Of a DNA stretch of 64,000 bases, positions 46,938-55,995 are shown piece by piece. Position 1 is the stretch's first letter, and every line of letters begins with the position of its first letter. Under the pieces are notes generated by a model. The model was not told where the DNA came from. It saw only the letters and a program-made list of their open reading frames with translations, and did no database searches. Source of the DNA: Verrucomicrobiia bacterium (GTDB lineage: Bacteria > Verrucomicrobiota > Verrucomicrobiia > JABWAM01). The position numbers and the translations under genes were made by a program. The stretch is taken from contig JAQUAF010000002.1 of NCBI GenBank assembly GCA_028687435.1, positions 124,001 to 188,000 of the forward strand. The letters are read 5' to 3'.

Positions 46938-46970
46938 GATTTTGGATTTGAGATTTTTAATTTTTGATTT
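46938..46970. repeat. GATTTT-rich intergenic repeat
   Basis: AT-rich run (GATTTTGGATTTGAG then TTTTTAATTTTTGATTT) directly after the rpe stop codon. A reverse-oriented version (CAAAACTCCAAAATCCAAA) lies at about 47038-47060 just before the exonuclease start. Confidence 0.55.
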
Positions 46971-47066
46971 ACGGTTGGGGCATGAAATCCGGGGAGTGAG
47001 GGCTGGTCTGAGGGGGCAATGGAAAAACGGCATCGCCAACCAAAACTCCAAAATCCAAATATTCCC

Positions 47067-47954
47067 ATGCTGTTGCTCGTCGATTTTTTAAATGTCGCTT
47101 ACCGGAGTTTTCATGCGATCCGGGAGCTCAAGACATCGGATGGACGCCCCACCAATGCCGTTTACGGATTCATCCAATCCGTGAGGCGTTGGAATGAGGA
47201 GTTGAAGCCTTCCCATCTGGCCGTGGTCATGGACGCCGAGACGCCGAGACGCCGGTTGCAACTGCTTGCCGATTACAAGGCCAACCGTCCGCCAACCCCC
47301 GAGGCCCTCATATCGCAATTGAAGGAATTGACCCATTTGTTTCCCCTGTTGGGCTGGCCGGTGGCTTATCATCCCGAGCATGAGGCGGATGACCTGGCCG
47401 CGGCCATTGCCCTTGAGGCGGCCCGCGAAGGGCAGGAGGTGCGGATTGCCTCCAACGACAAGGATTTCTTCCAGATTCTCAACCCGCGAATCAAGGTTTT
47501 GCGCAGCACACCGAAGGAAACGGTGGTGGTGGATCAGGATTGGTTGCGCGAACATTGGGGGTTGGAATCCTGCCAGGTGGCGGATTATCTGGCGTTGACC
47601 GGAGACGCATCGGATAACATCCCCGGGGTGAAAGGGGTGGGGGAAAAGACGGCGCTGGCGTTGATCAAACAATTTGGATCGGTGGATGAATTGCTGCGCC
47701 GGTGTTCGGAAGTGGAGAAACCCCGGATTCGCGAGCAGGTGGCGGCGTCCGAGGGATGTGTGCGGCGCAATATGGAGTTGATCCGTTTGTGTCCGGTTCC
47801 GGATCTTCCCTTGTTTGAGAATTTTCGCTTGAAACCGCCCCAGTGCCAGCCTTTACTCGCCGCGCTCGCGAAGCTTGAACTCAAAAGCCTCCATGCCAGG
47901 TATGAGAAGGAGGCTCAGGAAGCTTCGGACGGGCGTCAGATGTACCTTTTTTGA
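47067..47954 (+). CDS. Stand-alone 5'-3' exonuclease (PolA N-domain type)
   Basis: Flap/5' nuclease of 295 residues, equal to the N-terminal exonuclease domain of DNA polymerase I without the polymerase. Seen: MLLLVDFLNVAYRSFHAI, the AVVMDAETPRRRLQLLADYKANRPP block, HPEHEADDLAAAIA and ASNDKDFFQIL metal-binding acidic residues, and the helix-hairpin-helix LTGDASDNIPGVKGVGEKTALALI. ATG 47067 is chosen; the open frame 16 codons further upstream encodes intergenic repeat. It probably removes RNA primers or flaps. Two genes follow in the same direction, coaE and rho. Confidence 0.92.
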   Translation: MLLLVDFLNVAYRSFHAIRELKTSDGRPTNAVYGFIQSVRRWNEELKPSHLAVVMDAETPRRRLQLLADYKANRPPTPEALISQLKELTHLFPLLGWPVAYHPEHEADDLAAAIALEAAREGQEVRIASNDKDFFQILNPRIKVLRSTPKETVVVDQDWLREHWGLESCQVADYLALTGDASDNIPGVKGVGEKTALALIKQFGSVDELLRRCSEVEKPRIREQVAASEGCVRRNMELIRLCPVPDLPLFENFRLKPPQCQPLLAALAKLELKSLHARYEKEAQEASDGRQMYLF

Positions 47955-48052
47955 GACTCTGAAATGCCGGCATTTTTCTGAACGCTGGAAAGACGGACAA
48001 CTTGACGCCGTCATTGCGTTTTCAAATTGTTAAAATCGGAAAAGAATTACAC

Positions 48053-48622
48053 ATGTTGATTGGTTTGACAGGAGGGATGGCCACGGGCAAATCCAAGGTT
48101 GGCGACTGGTTCGCGCAACGCGGATGGGCTGTCATTTGTTCGGATCGCATCGTTCATGAGCTTTATGAGCCGGGACAGCCTTTGCCTGCGCGGATTGCGG
48201 AGTGTTTTGGCGCCGGGGTGCTGACGACTGAGGGACGGGTGGATCGGCGGCGGCTGGGGGAAAAGGTGTTTGGCGATGAGGAGGGATTGAAACGCTTGAA
48301 TGCCATGGTGCATCCGGAGGTGCAGAAGGTCTGGCGTTTGCGAAGCCGGGAGGCGCTGGGGCGCGGCCAGTCCGTGATGGTGGTGATCCCCCTGCTTTAC
48401 GAGGCCGGGGTGGAAAAGGAATTTGAACAGGTTTGGGTGGCGGCCTGTTCGGCTGCGGAGCAGAAAAGACGTTTGCTGGCCAGGGGGTTGGACGAGAAAA
48501 TGATTTCAACCCGTCTCGCCGCCCAGTGGGGTTTGCAGAAAAAGATTGATCTGGCCAGCCGGGTCGTGTGGAACGATGCCGGATGGGATTTGACGGAAAA
48601 ACAGTTGATGTTGTTGAGATGA
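48053..48622 (+). CDS. coaE: Dephospho-CoA kinase
   Basis: Last step of coenzyme A synthesis: ATP-dependent phosphorylation of dephospho-CoA. The P-loop is MLIGLTGGMATGKSKVGDWF at the very N-terminus from ATG 48053. The CoA-binding segment ICSDRIVHELYEPGQP, the region around NAMVHPEVQKV and VVIPLLYEAGVEKEFEQVWV are typical. It has 189 residues. An ATG-less extension to 48002 has no similarity. rho starts 3 nt after its stop, so the two are probably co-transcribed. Confidence 0.95.
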   Translation: MLIGLTGGMATGKSKVGDWFAQRGWAVICSDRIVHELYEPGQPLPARIAECFGAGVLTTEGRVDRRRLGEKVFGDEEGLKRLNAMVHPEVQKVWRLRSREALGRGQSVMVVIPLLYEAGVEKEFEQVWVAACSAAEQKRRLLARGLDEKMISTRLAAQWGLQKKIDLASRVVWNDAGWDLTEKQLMLLR

Positions 48623-48625
48623 TTC

Positions 48626-50062
48626 ATGAACGACGCATTTAAAGGTTCGCAACCAGGGGAACGACCGGATTATCAACGTCCGCAGGAACGGGAAGGCCGC
48701 CGTTATCATGGCGGCTACCGGCATCATCATTATGATCGCCGGGGCGGCGGCAGGCGTTTTAGCCACTGGCAACCCCGAAACAAATTTGCCGAGCACCAAC
48801 CCGTGGCCGATGCATTGAACGTGGAGATGTTTGAGGAATTGTCGCCGGGGGAGTTGGCGCAGTGGGCGGGGAAAAAAGGTTACAAGGTGGAAAAGGAAGA
48901 TCGCCAGGGAATCATCAAGGACATTTTGAAGGCTCATGCCGCCAAGTTGGGGTTAAAGGAAGCGGAGGGGGTGGTGGAGTACACCCGGGCCGGACATGCT
49001 TTTTTGCGTCTGCCCGCTTTTGCCTATCAGCCGCAAAGGGACGATCCCTTCATCCCGCCGGAGGTGGTGAAACAGCATGGGTTGATGAATGGCGACCAGA
49101 TTTGCGGCATGGTGCGTGTGCCCCCTTACCGGGAACGTTTTTCGACCGTGGCGCATGTGGACCTCTTGTGGGACGCCCCGCCTTCCCGATGGAAGGGACG
49201 TGTTCCTTTTGACAGCATGGTGCCGGTTCATCCTGACAAGCGGTTTATATTGGAGTCGGGACCCGGCTTCATTGACATGCGCGCCCTTGATTTGCTGGCG
49301 CCGTTGGGGCGGGGGCAGCGCTGCCTGCTGGTGGCGCCGCCGCGGGCGGGCAAGACGGTGATGCTCCAGCATATCGCCGAAAGCGTGGCAAAGAACGATC
49401 CCGATGTGAACATCCTGGTCATGTTGATTGATGAGCGTCCCGAGGAGGCGGAAAATATGCGCCGCACGATTCGAGGCGAGGTGGTGTGCAGCACTTTTGA
49501 CGAGGATATCGAACGTCATGTGCGGATGTCGGAACTGGTGATTGAAAAAGCCCACCGGATGCTGGAGGTGGGCAAGCATGTCCTGGTGCTGGTGGATTCC
49601 CTGACCCGCATGTCGCGCGCCTACAACAACCTGTCGTCGTCCAAGGGCAAACTCATGAGCGGCGGCATGGAGTCCGGCGCCATGACCAAGCCGCGCAAGT
49701 TTTTCAGTTCCGCGCGCAACATTGAAAATGGCGGCAGCCTGACCATTGTGGCCACCGTGCTGGTGGAGACGGGCAGCCGCATGGACGACCTGATTTTTGA
49801 GGAGTTCAAGGGCACGGGCAACATGGAGGTTTACCTCAACCGCGATTTGCAGGAACGCCGGCTTTTTCCCGCCATTCATATTGAGAAGACGGGCACCCGG
49901 CGCGAGGACATGCTTTATCATCCCGCCGAATACCAGCGCATTTGCGCCCTGCGCAAGCAACTGACCGAGTATCCGCCCCTGGAGGCCATGGAGAAATTGA
50001 TCGAGCAACTCAGGTTGACCAAGTCCAACGCCGAACTGCTCATGCGCCTGAAGGTGGATTGA
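48626..50062 (+). CDS. rho: Transcription termination factor Rho
   Basis: Hexameric RNA helicase that ends transcription. Residues 1-70 are an extra Arg/Gly/His-rich extension (REGRRYHGGYRHHHYDRRGG), likely RNA-binding and disordered. The Rho_N helical domain follows, then the OB-fold (GHAFLRLPAFAYQPQRDDPF), and the ATPase core with Walker A APPRAGKTVMLQHIA and Walker B VLMLIDERPEE. VLVLVDSLTRMSRAYN marks the R-loop region. The C-terminus is normal. At 478 residues it is longer than E. coli Rho because of the extension. It is 3 nt after coaE. Confidence 0.97.
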   Translation: MNDAFKGSQPGERPDYQRPQEREGRRYHGGYRHHHYDRRGGGRRFSHWQPRNKFAEHQPVADALNVEMFEELSPGELAQWAGKKGYKVEKEDRQGIIKDILKAHAAKLGLKEAEGVVEYTRAGHAFLRLPAFAYQPQRDDPFIPPEVVKQHGLMNGDQICGMVRVPPYRERFSTVAHVDLLWDAPPSRWKGRVPFDSMVPVHPDKRFILESGPGFIDMRALDLLAPLGRGQRCLLVAPPRAGKTVMLQHIAESVAKNDPDVNILVMLIDERPEEAENMRRTIRGEVVCSTFDEDIERHVRMSELVIEKAHRMLEVGKHVLVLVDSLTRMSRAYNNLSSSKGKLMSGGMESGAMTKPRKFFSSARNIENGGSLTIVATVLVETGSRMDDLIFEEFKGTGNMEVYLNRDLQERRLFPAIHIEKTGTRREDMLYHPAEYQRICALRKQLTEYPPLEAMEKLIEQLRLTKSNAELLMRLKVD

Positions 50063-50152
50063 TTTATCCCGATTTATCATGGTAGGGCGAAGTGTCCCAA
50101 TTATTTTTATTACATATCCAACCAATTTTCATTAAAAAAACCGTTTTTAAAT

Positions 50153-50181
50153 TTGACTTGGTGGATTTCATTGGATATAGT
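50153..50181 (+). promoter_or_regulatory. Near-consensus sigma-70 promoter of the GntR/LacI regulator
   Basis: TTGACT (50153-50158) and TATAGT (50176-50181) are separated by exactly 17 nt in an AT-rich region. The expected start site falls at about 50188, one base before the ATG at 50189, so the mRNA would be leaderless or nearly so. Confidence 0.6.
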
Positions 50182-50188
50182 GTATAAA

Positions 50189-51421
50189 ATGGCTTCCAGA
50201 GAAATTAAACATCTTGACATGATATTTGAATGTGTGTTGGCGCATCCTCCAGCGCGGGCAGGGGTGCAAATGCGGCCTGAGCGGGAATTGGCCGGGCTTT
50301 TGGGAAAGGAACGGCATTTGGTCCGGACTGCGCTTGGGCATTTGGTCAAGAAAGGGGTTTTGGTGCGCATGAGGGGAAGCGGCACATTTGTAAGGCGCAC
50401 CTTGCAAAACTCATCCCCATCGTCCGATGTATTGACTTCGCTGAAGCTGACTCCCTCCGATTTTTTTCTGAAAGGGAACGAAAACGGAGGAGGTGTCAAT
50501 TTTCCCGTTGCCCGGCAACAGTTGCATCTTGGGCTGATTGGCGATCTGAAGTTGCAGCATCCTTCCAGCCAGAAGATGTTGTCGGAATTTCTCCGGCAGG
50601 TTGCCGGGAAAGGTCATCGTCTGACGGTCTGTCCTGTTTTTCAAAGCGAGGCGGCGGACTTTCAAATGCCGGTGGTTGATCAGATGGCAGATGCTCTTAA
50701 GAACTACTCCTGCGACGGTTACATTGTTCTTGCGACATGGGCGGATCTTTTTCTTCAGGCGGTTGGCGGACGGTGTCCTCCTGCGGCTTTTTTCTGGACC
50801 GGGGCCTGTTCCGCCATTCATGAACCCCTTTTTCAGATTGATGCAGGCGAGGCCGTTGAGAGGGCTGTGGCCTTGTTTCACCGGGAAGGGCGGCGGCGTG
50901 TTGCCGTGATCAATCTGGAAAAACCCGAGCCCCATTGCCGGATTGAATCCACGGCCTATGACCGCGCAGCCGAACTGTCGGGGCAATCGTATCGCCTGCT
51001 CAAAAATGTGCCGCTGAATCCGGAACAAATCATGGATGCCGTCGCGCGGATGATGCGCGAGCCGGAACCTCCCGATGCGCTTTATGTGGCCGACGACACG
51101 CTTATGCCCGCGGTCGCGTCCGCCCTGGACAAGGCCGGAATCCGGCCCGGATTTGACTTGGGAGTGATTTCTCACAGCAACCGGGGCATCCCTTTGCCCG
51201 CCGGGACGGATTGGAGCCGCCTTGAGTTCAATCTTGAATCGTTTGTCTGCCTGATCGTCGAGCATTTGGTGAAAACCATCCAACAAACCGATGTCCCCCC
51301 CGTCAACCTGAAGCTCCAGGCGAACTGGCGGGCGGGGGCGACACATGGTCTTAAGGAAAATCGTGGAGGTGATGAGTCTGCGGATCCAGCATTCGAGAGA
51401 AATGAGCCGCTTTTCAATTGA
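50189..51421 (+). CDS. GntR-type DNA-binding domain fused to a LacI-type sugar-binding domain
   Basis: A 410-residue transcription regulator. Residues 1-75 are a GntR winged helix (IKHLDMIFECVL, VQMRPERELAGLLGKERHLVRTALGHLVKKGVLVRMRGSGTFV pattern). Residues 110-370 resemble the periplasmic-binding-protein fold of LacI repressors (LHLGLIGDLKL, AVALFHREGRRRVAVINLE, PPDALYVADDTLMPAVASALDKAG, LGVISHSNRGIPLP). Such chimeras control glycan genes in Lentisphaerota and Verrucomicrobiota. ATG 50189 fits the promoter and the domain start. It heads the accessory glycan region and probably senses a sugar released by the enzymes downstream. Confidence 0.88.
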   Translation: MASREIKHLDMIFECVLAHPPARAGVQMRPERELAGLLGKERHLVRTALGHLVKKGVLVRMRGSGTFVRRTLQNSSPSSDVLTSLKLTPSDFFLKGNENGGGVNFPVARQQLHLGLIGDLKLQHPSSQKMLSEFLRQVAGKGHRLTVCPVFQSEAADFQMPVVDQMADALKNYSCDGYIVLATWADLFLQAVGGRCPPAAFFWTGACSAIHEPLFQIDAGEAVERAVALFHREGRRRVAVINLEKPEPHCRIESTAYDRAAELSGQSYRLLKNVPLNPEQIMDAVARMMREPEPPDALYVADDTLMPAVASALDKAGIRPGFDLGVISHSNRGIPLPAGTDWSRLEFNLESFVCLIVEHLVKTIQQTDVPPVNLKLQANWRAGATHGLKENRGGDESADPAFERNEPLFN

Positions 51422-51454
51422 CACCTGCCGCCCCTTCGACAGAATTTATAACAT

Positions 51455-52120
51455 ATGAAATCATCCAGCCGCATTGAAAAAAACGGTCGTGTTGCATTCA
51501 CACTTATTGAAATGCTTGTTATGATTTCCCTATTACTGGTGCTTATGGCTTTTTTGTCGCCAGGTCTCAAGTCGGCGAGAGATTCAGCAAAAAGCATTCA
51601 ATGCATAAACACACTGCGGCAATTTCATTTGGCTGTTTTGCAATATTGCCAAGACAATGAAGAATGGCTGCCGCCTCGATATGACTCGGATGGTTATTGG
51701 TGGCCCCAAACCTTGGTGAGGCATAATTATATCAAAACAAAAATGCATTATGGATTTTATACTCTTTCCAATCCGAATTGCAACGGAATCTTTGCCTGTT
51801 CCAGCGAGAAGGGCGTCAGCGCATACGACGGCACAATGACTGGATGGCATGGAAGTCATTATGGTTTTAACATTTATTTAAATTCAACATCGGCGCCTGG
51901 GGCAAAATTATGCAAATTGATCGATATGCAGCAAGTTCATTCAAAATATGTTTTAATTGGAGACTGCAGTGGATCTCTGCGTTTGGGATTGTCGATTGCC
52001 TCGGGAACCGGGGCATTCAGACATCATGCAAAAATGAATGTTGTATTTATGGACGGCCATTGCGATTCCATAGAGCCATCTGAAATGTTGGATTCATCTA
52101 ACACCATATGGTTGCCATAA
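51455..52120 (+). CDS. Type II secretion-like pseudopilin with H-X9-DG C-terminal motif
   Basis: A 221-residue protein with a class III prepilin signal: basic leader, then AFTLIEMLVMISLLLVLMAF, with cleavage expected between Ala and Phe and the conserved Glu at +5. The C-terminal part has the H-X9-DG motif (HHAKMNVVFMDG) that defines a very large PVC pseudopilin family. These often sit beside glycan-degradation genes and may help move or display secreted enzymes; that role is not established. It follows the regulator by 33 nt. Base composition changes here to clearly AT-rich. Confidence 0.9.
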   Translation: MKSSSRIEKNGRVAFTLIEMLVMISLLLVLMAFLSPGLKSARDSAKSIQCINTLRQFHLAVLQYCQDNEEWLPPRYDSDGYWWPQTLVRHNYIKTKMHYGFYTLSNPNCNGIFACSSEKGVSAYDGTMTGWHGSHYGFNIYLNSTSAPGAKLCKLIDMQQVHSKYVLIGDCSGSLRLGLSIASGTGAFRHHAKMNVVFMDGHCDSIEPSEMLDSSNTIWLP

Positions 52121-52162
52121 ATGCAGCATGAAACTGGAAACCGGTCTTTTTCAATTGGATAG

Positions 52163-55100
52163 ATGAAACATATGAAAAACGTATTGCAACGCCAGACTTT
52201 TTCAAAAGATTTGAGATTAAAGGCGCCCTTAATCTTATCCATGGCTCTCTTTGCAATCACGACAAGATTATGGGCGGTGAACGACTATGGCTCCAAGTAC
52301 TGGTCTCCAACGGATGAAGTGGAAACGCCTCATATTAAATGGACAAAACCGGACGCCCAAGGGCCTTTGAAAGTGCTTTTTATTGTGAGCAGGCTGGGCA
52401 TGCGCGAAGTTGTCGAACTGGCTCAACGAATGGATTTGCAGTATACAGTTTTTGCTGTTGGTGGCCAAAATTATAATCTTTCAGGATTCAACAGTTTTCT
52501 TGCTGTTAATCAATATGAGCCCGACCGTGCGCGAGATGAAGACTCGATGAGCGATGAGTTTGAGAGCAAGCTTGATGGCTCGTACGATTTGATTGTGGCC
52601 GGCAATGTTAATTTAAACACATTTCCCCTCTTTGTCCGATATAAGCTGATGAAAAAAGTAAAAGATGGGATACCCTTGGTTTTTTCAGGCAAACCCGACG
52701 AATATTTTAAGCGTGCAACAGTTAAAAAGATAAAAATTGAGTTGCCGGCGTTGATTCCCTTCAGAGGGTTGCCGGCTTTTGCTGGCTATAAAAGCAGATC
52801 GGAATGGCTTGGCGCCACTGTCGACTATGCCGAGTTTGGCAAGGGAAAAATACTGACCTTGAGAGGATATGGCATTCCATGCGGCTTGCAAGAATTTACA
52901 CCTGGCCCGATGGGAGATTTTCTGGATCCTAAATTTGTGGAATATGATTATTATTTGGCATGGCTTGGCCATCTGTTGAGGTATGCGGCAGGACGGAAAA
53001 TTGTCCGTGTGACAGGCGATGATTATATAAGGGCGGATCGAAATAGCTTGAATAAGGTGCAATATTTTATTGCAGGATTAGAATGCAGAAAAGCAACTTG
53101 CTCATTCGTTTTTCGCAATGAGGACAATCGGGTGATCAATGCCCAGGAGAAGCAGATCAGTCTTTCTGACGAAGGAACGGCGGTGGAGTTTGAGTTCCCA
53201 AAATCGCCATCTGGGCGGTACTTTGCAGATTTGTGGGTGAAAGAGAATGGGAAAACATGGGGTTGCGGATCTTCATTTATCGAGTTGACTGGAAGTCCCT
53301 TCATTCATTCGGTTGATCTGAGAAAAAGCTATCGTGCTGCAGAGAGAATATCCGGAAAAGTTACGATAGACGCCAAACAAGGAGAGGACAGTCTTGTTCT
53401 TGTTTTGCGGCAGTGGGATGCTTTCGGACGCATGGTTGCAGAATCGCGGATGGATGTTCCTTCGATCCAAGCCCATCGGATGCAGGAAATTGACTTTGCC
53501 TTTTCGGGACAACCTCCACTGACCATCGTCCAGTATTTAGAAGTGGAGTTGAGAAGAGGAGGGGATATCTTTGAAAAAAGAAAGAAAGTGTTTTTGATTT
53601 CGGATCTTTTTCCCAAAGATGATATTCGATTGATTGGATGGTGTTGCTGGCAAAAAAACAGAAGATCTTATCTGGCCTACCGTATGTTCGATGAGATCGC
53701 CAAGGCTGGATTTGACACCCAGTATGAAAGACAGTTTAACGAAATTCCATTTTTATATAATCTTTTTAATTTGGCCTACGCCACCCATGTGTCGCCTGAA
53801 CCTGGAAGGGCAAAACATGTCCGCCAGCCGTGTCTGACCGATCCGGCCTATGGGAAAAAGTTGGCAGAGCAATTGACAAAGTGTGCGAAGCAAACAGGGC
53901 CCTTTTCCACCGCCGAATTTTCAATGGGCGATGAGTGCCGCTTTGGAGAGGGGAAAAATGAAATTTGTTTTTCACCCACCTGTGTGGCCTCTTTTCGAAA
54001 ATTTTTGTCCGAAGAGTACCGTTCGATCAATGTCTTGAATCAGGAATGCGGCACAGCGTATAAAACATTCGATGAGATTGTTCCGATCGTCTTGGAAACA
54101 GCAAAAAAAGAAAGGAGATTCCAGCCTCTTTGGGTCGATTTTCGACGCCACATGGAAACCGTTTGGGCCGGGATTTATTCCTATGGCGCCGAGGTGATTC
54201 GAAAGGTTGCACCCATAGCCCGGGTCGGATATGAAGGCAGCGATACTTTCATCAACAGCTATTGTGCGTCTGATTTTTATAAGTTGATGAAAGTTTTACA
54301 GGTGAACAACACCTATGATGGGGCTTTTGTGCCTTACGCGGTAAAATGTTTTGCTCAGCAAAAGTCACTCATAGGGCTTGGTTGGTATGGCGGATACAAT
54401 CGCACGAGGTGTGCGGAATTCCAACGATATATAGCGTGGCGTCATTTATTTCGTGGAGCAAATTCATTTTGGATTTTTACAGCCGATGCTTGCGGACAGC
54501 AACCCGTGATGGCGCCGGATTTGTCTTTGTATGATTTTTTTAAGCCCAACGCAAATGAGTTAAAAGAAATTAAAAACGGGATAGGAAAATTGCTGATGAC
54601 CGCAAAATATGACGATGACGGCATCGCCATTCTGTATTCGGCTTCCAGTGTGCATGTTTCGACACTGACCGAGCGGTTGCCGGCAATGGAGAATGTTTTG
54701 AATGCGCTGACTCCTTTGTTTGAGGATGCCGGCTGCCAATTCAGGATTATTTCATATGAGCAATTGGCTCAAGGCGAACTTAAACGGAGCGGGGTCCGTC
54801 TGCTATGGCTTCCCTATGTTCAAGCGATGTCTCTGAAAGAGGCGGAGGAAGTCAGGGCTTTTGTTGAAAAAGGCGGGACGGTTATTGCCGACTTGCGTCC
54901 AGGAGTGCGGGACGAGCATGGAAAACCCTATTCCGAGGGCGGGACATTGGATGATGTTTTTGGGGTGAAGCAAAAGACCGAAGGGCCAATAGCAACAAAG
55001 GGCAAGGTCCATATTAAGCTTGGAAATTGGTCGAAAACCTTGATGGAAATTGTTGGCGATGGCTCGCTTGAAGTGCGGAATGGCAAGGCTCATGCCGTAT

Positions 55101-55873
55101 TGAATGGAGAATATCCAGCCTTGATGATCAATTCTTACGGAAATGGAAAGGCAATTTTACTCAATTTTTCCCTCGCTGATTATGCCGCCGTGGCTGGTTT
55201 GTTGGAAAATAGCGCAGTCAAGGCGGGAGAGAATTCTTCCGGCATCCAGGAATTATTTGAAGTACTGGTTGAACAATCGAAAATTACGAGGCCGATAAGA
55301 CAGCAGCATGAAGTGAGGGGAACGCGTTTATATCGGTTTGCCCACGGTGGTCTTGGTTATCTAGGAATTCTCCAGGAATTGCCCGAACCTCCTGCGGCCT
55401 ATGTGGCGGGTGAGGCCGCTCCGTTGAATGGGAATCCGGGAATATTGGAACTGAAAGAAAAAAAACATGTATACGACATGCGCCTTGGAAAATATCTTGG
55501 CCACACAGATCGTATAAAAACCATGATTGAGCCGGCGAAAGCTCTGATGTTCGCCTTGTTGCCGTATAAAGTGGAAGGCGTCAAAGTGCGCATGCCGAAT
55601 CTGATTGGCCAAGGCGAAATATTCAAATTTGACGCGGAAATAGAGGGAGCAAGTCGTCCCGGTCTGCATGTTTTTCATGCCGACTTGGTGTCGCCAGAAG
55701 GCGAAAAGGTTCCCTGTTATGGCGACAATTTTATAGGTCATGATGGAAAAGTTGAGGGGAAGATCCACTTGGCGCTTAATGAGCCGGTTGGAGAATGGAA
55801 ATTTTTGCTAAAAGATGTGGCAACAGGTATAACTGCGACTGGCACCTTTGTGGTTGAAAAACGCAAGGAGTGA
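52163..55873 (+). CDS. Large secreted GH42-like glycoside hydrolase
   Basis: A 1236-residue exported protein with a signal peptide ending about LWA. Residues 60-270 form a domain like the trimerisation/GATase-like fold. A beta-sandwich follows. Residues about 490-790 resemble a GH42 beta-galactosidase barrel: STAEFSMGDECRFGEG, then CFSPTCVASFRKFLSEEYRSI and LNQECGTAYKTFDEI, with the probable acid/base Glu in GDE. A second GATase-like region near 820-920 (IAILYSASSVHVSTL, VRLLWLPYVQAMS) and C-terminal beta domains complete it. Relatives in Lentisphaerota carry beta-galactosidase trimerisation domains. Substrate unknown. Confidence 0.75.
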   Translation: MKHMKNVLQRQTFSKDLRLKAPLILSMALFAITTRLWAVNDYGSKYWSPTDEVETPHIKWTKPDAQGPLKVLFIVSRLGMREVVELAQRMDLQYTVFAVGGQNYNLSGFNSFLAVNQYEPDRARDEDSMSDEFESKLDGSYDLIVAGNVNLNTFPLFVRYKLMKKVKDGIPLVFSGKPDEYFKRATVKKIKIELPALIPFRGLPAFAGYKSRSEWLGATVDYAEFGKGKILTLRGYGIPCGLQEFTPGPMGDFLDPKFVEYDYYLAWLGHLLRYAAGRKIVRVTGDDYIRADRNSLNKVQYFIAGLECRKATCSFVFRNEDNRVINAQEKQISLSDEGTAVEFEFPKSPSGRYFADLWVKENGKTWGCGSSFIELTGSPFIHSVDLRKSYRAAERISGKVTIDAKQGEDSLVLVLRQWDAFGRMVAESRMDVPSIQAHRMQEIDFAFSGQPPLTIVQYLEVELRRGGDIFEKRKKVFLISDLFPKDDIRLIGWCCWQKNRRSYLAYRMFDEIAKAGFDTQYERQFNEIPFLYNLFNLAYATHVSPEPGRAKHVRQPCLTDPAYGKKLAEQLTKCAKQTGPFSTAEFSMGDECRFGEGKNEICFSPTCVASFRKFLSEEYRSINVLNQECGTAYKTFDEIVPIVLETAKKERRFQPLWVDFRRHMETVWAGIYSYGAEVIRKVAPIARVGYEGSDTFINSYCASDFYKLMKVLQVNNTYDGAFVPYAVKCFAQQKSLIGLGWYGGYNRTRCAEFQRYIAWRHLFRGANSFWIFTADACGQQPVMAPDLSLYDFFKPNANELKEIKNGIGKLLMTAKYDDDGIAILYSASSVHVSTLTERLPAMENVLNALTPLFEDAGCQFRIISYEQLAQGELKRSGVRLLWLPYVQAMSLKEAEEVRAFVEKGGTVIADLRPGVRDEHGKPYSEGGTLDDVFGVKQKTEGPIATKGKVHIKLGNWSKTLMEIVGDGSLEVRNGKAHAVLNGEYPALMINSYGNGKAILLNFSLADYAAVAGLLENSAVKAGENSSGIQELFEVLVEQSKITRPIRQQHEVRGTRLYRFAHGGLGYLGILQELPEPPAAYVAGEAAPLNGNPGILELKEKKHVYDMRLGKYLGHTDRIKTMIEPAKALMFALLPYKVEGVKVRMPNLIGQGEIFKFDAEIEGASRPGLHVFHADLVSPEGEKVPCYGDNFIGHDGKVEGKIHLALNEPVGEWKFLLKDVATGITATGTFVVEKRKE

Positions 55874-55995
55874 AAATGCATGGCACATTTTAATTTTGAC
55901 GCGGGCATTATGTATTGTGAGAATTCTTGATTTTTCTTGGAGCCATTGCGATTGCTTGCCTTATTGGCGTCTTTGGCATGGCCGAACATCATATT

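Noticed and set aside
46125-47051. N-terminal extension of the SRPBCC open frame
   Set aside because: It is antisense to rpe and the following repeat region; the domain starts at 46124.
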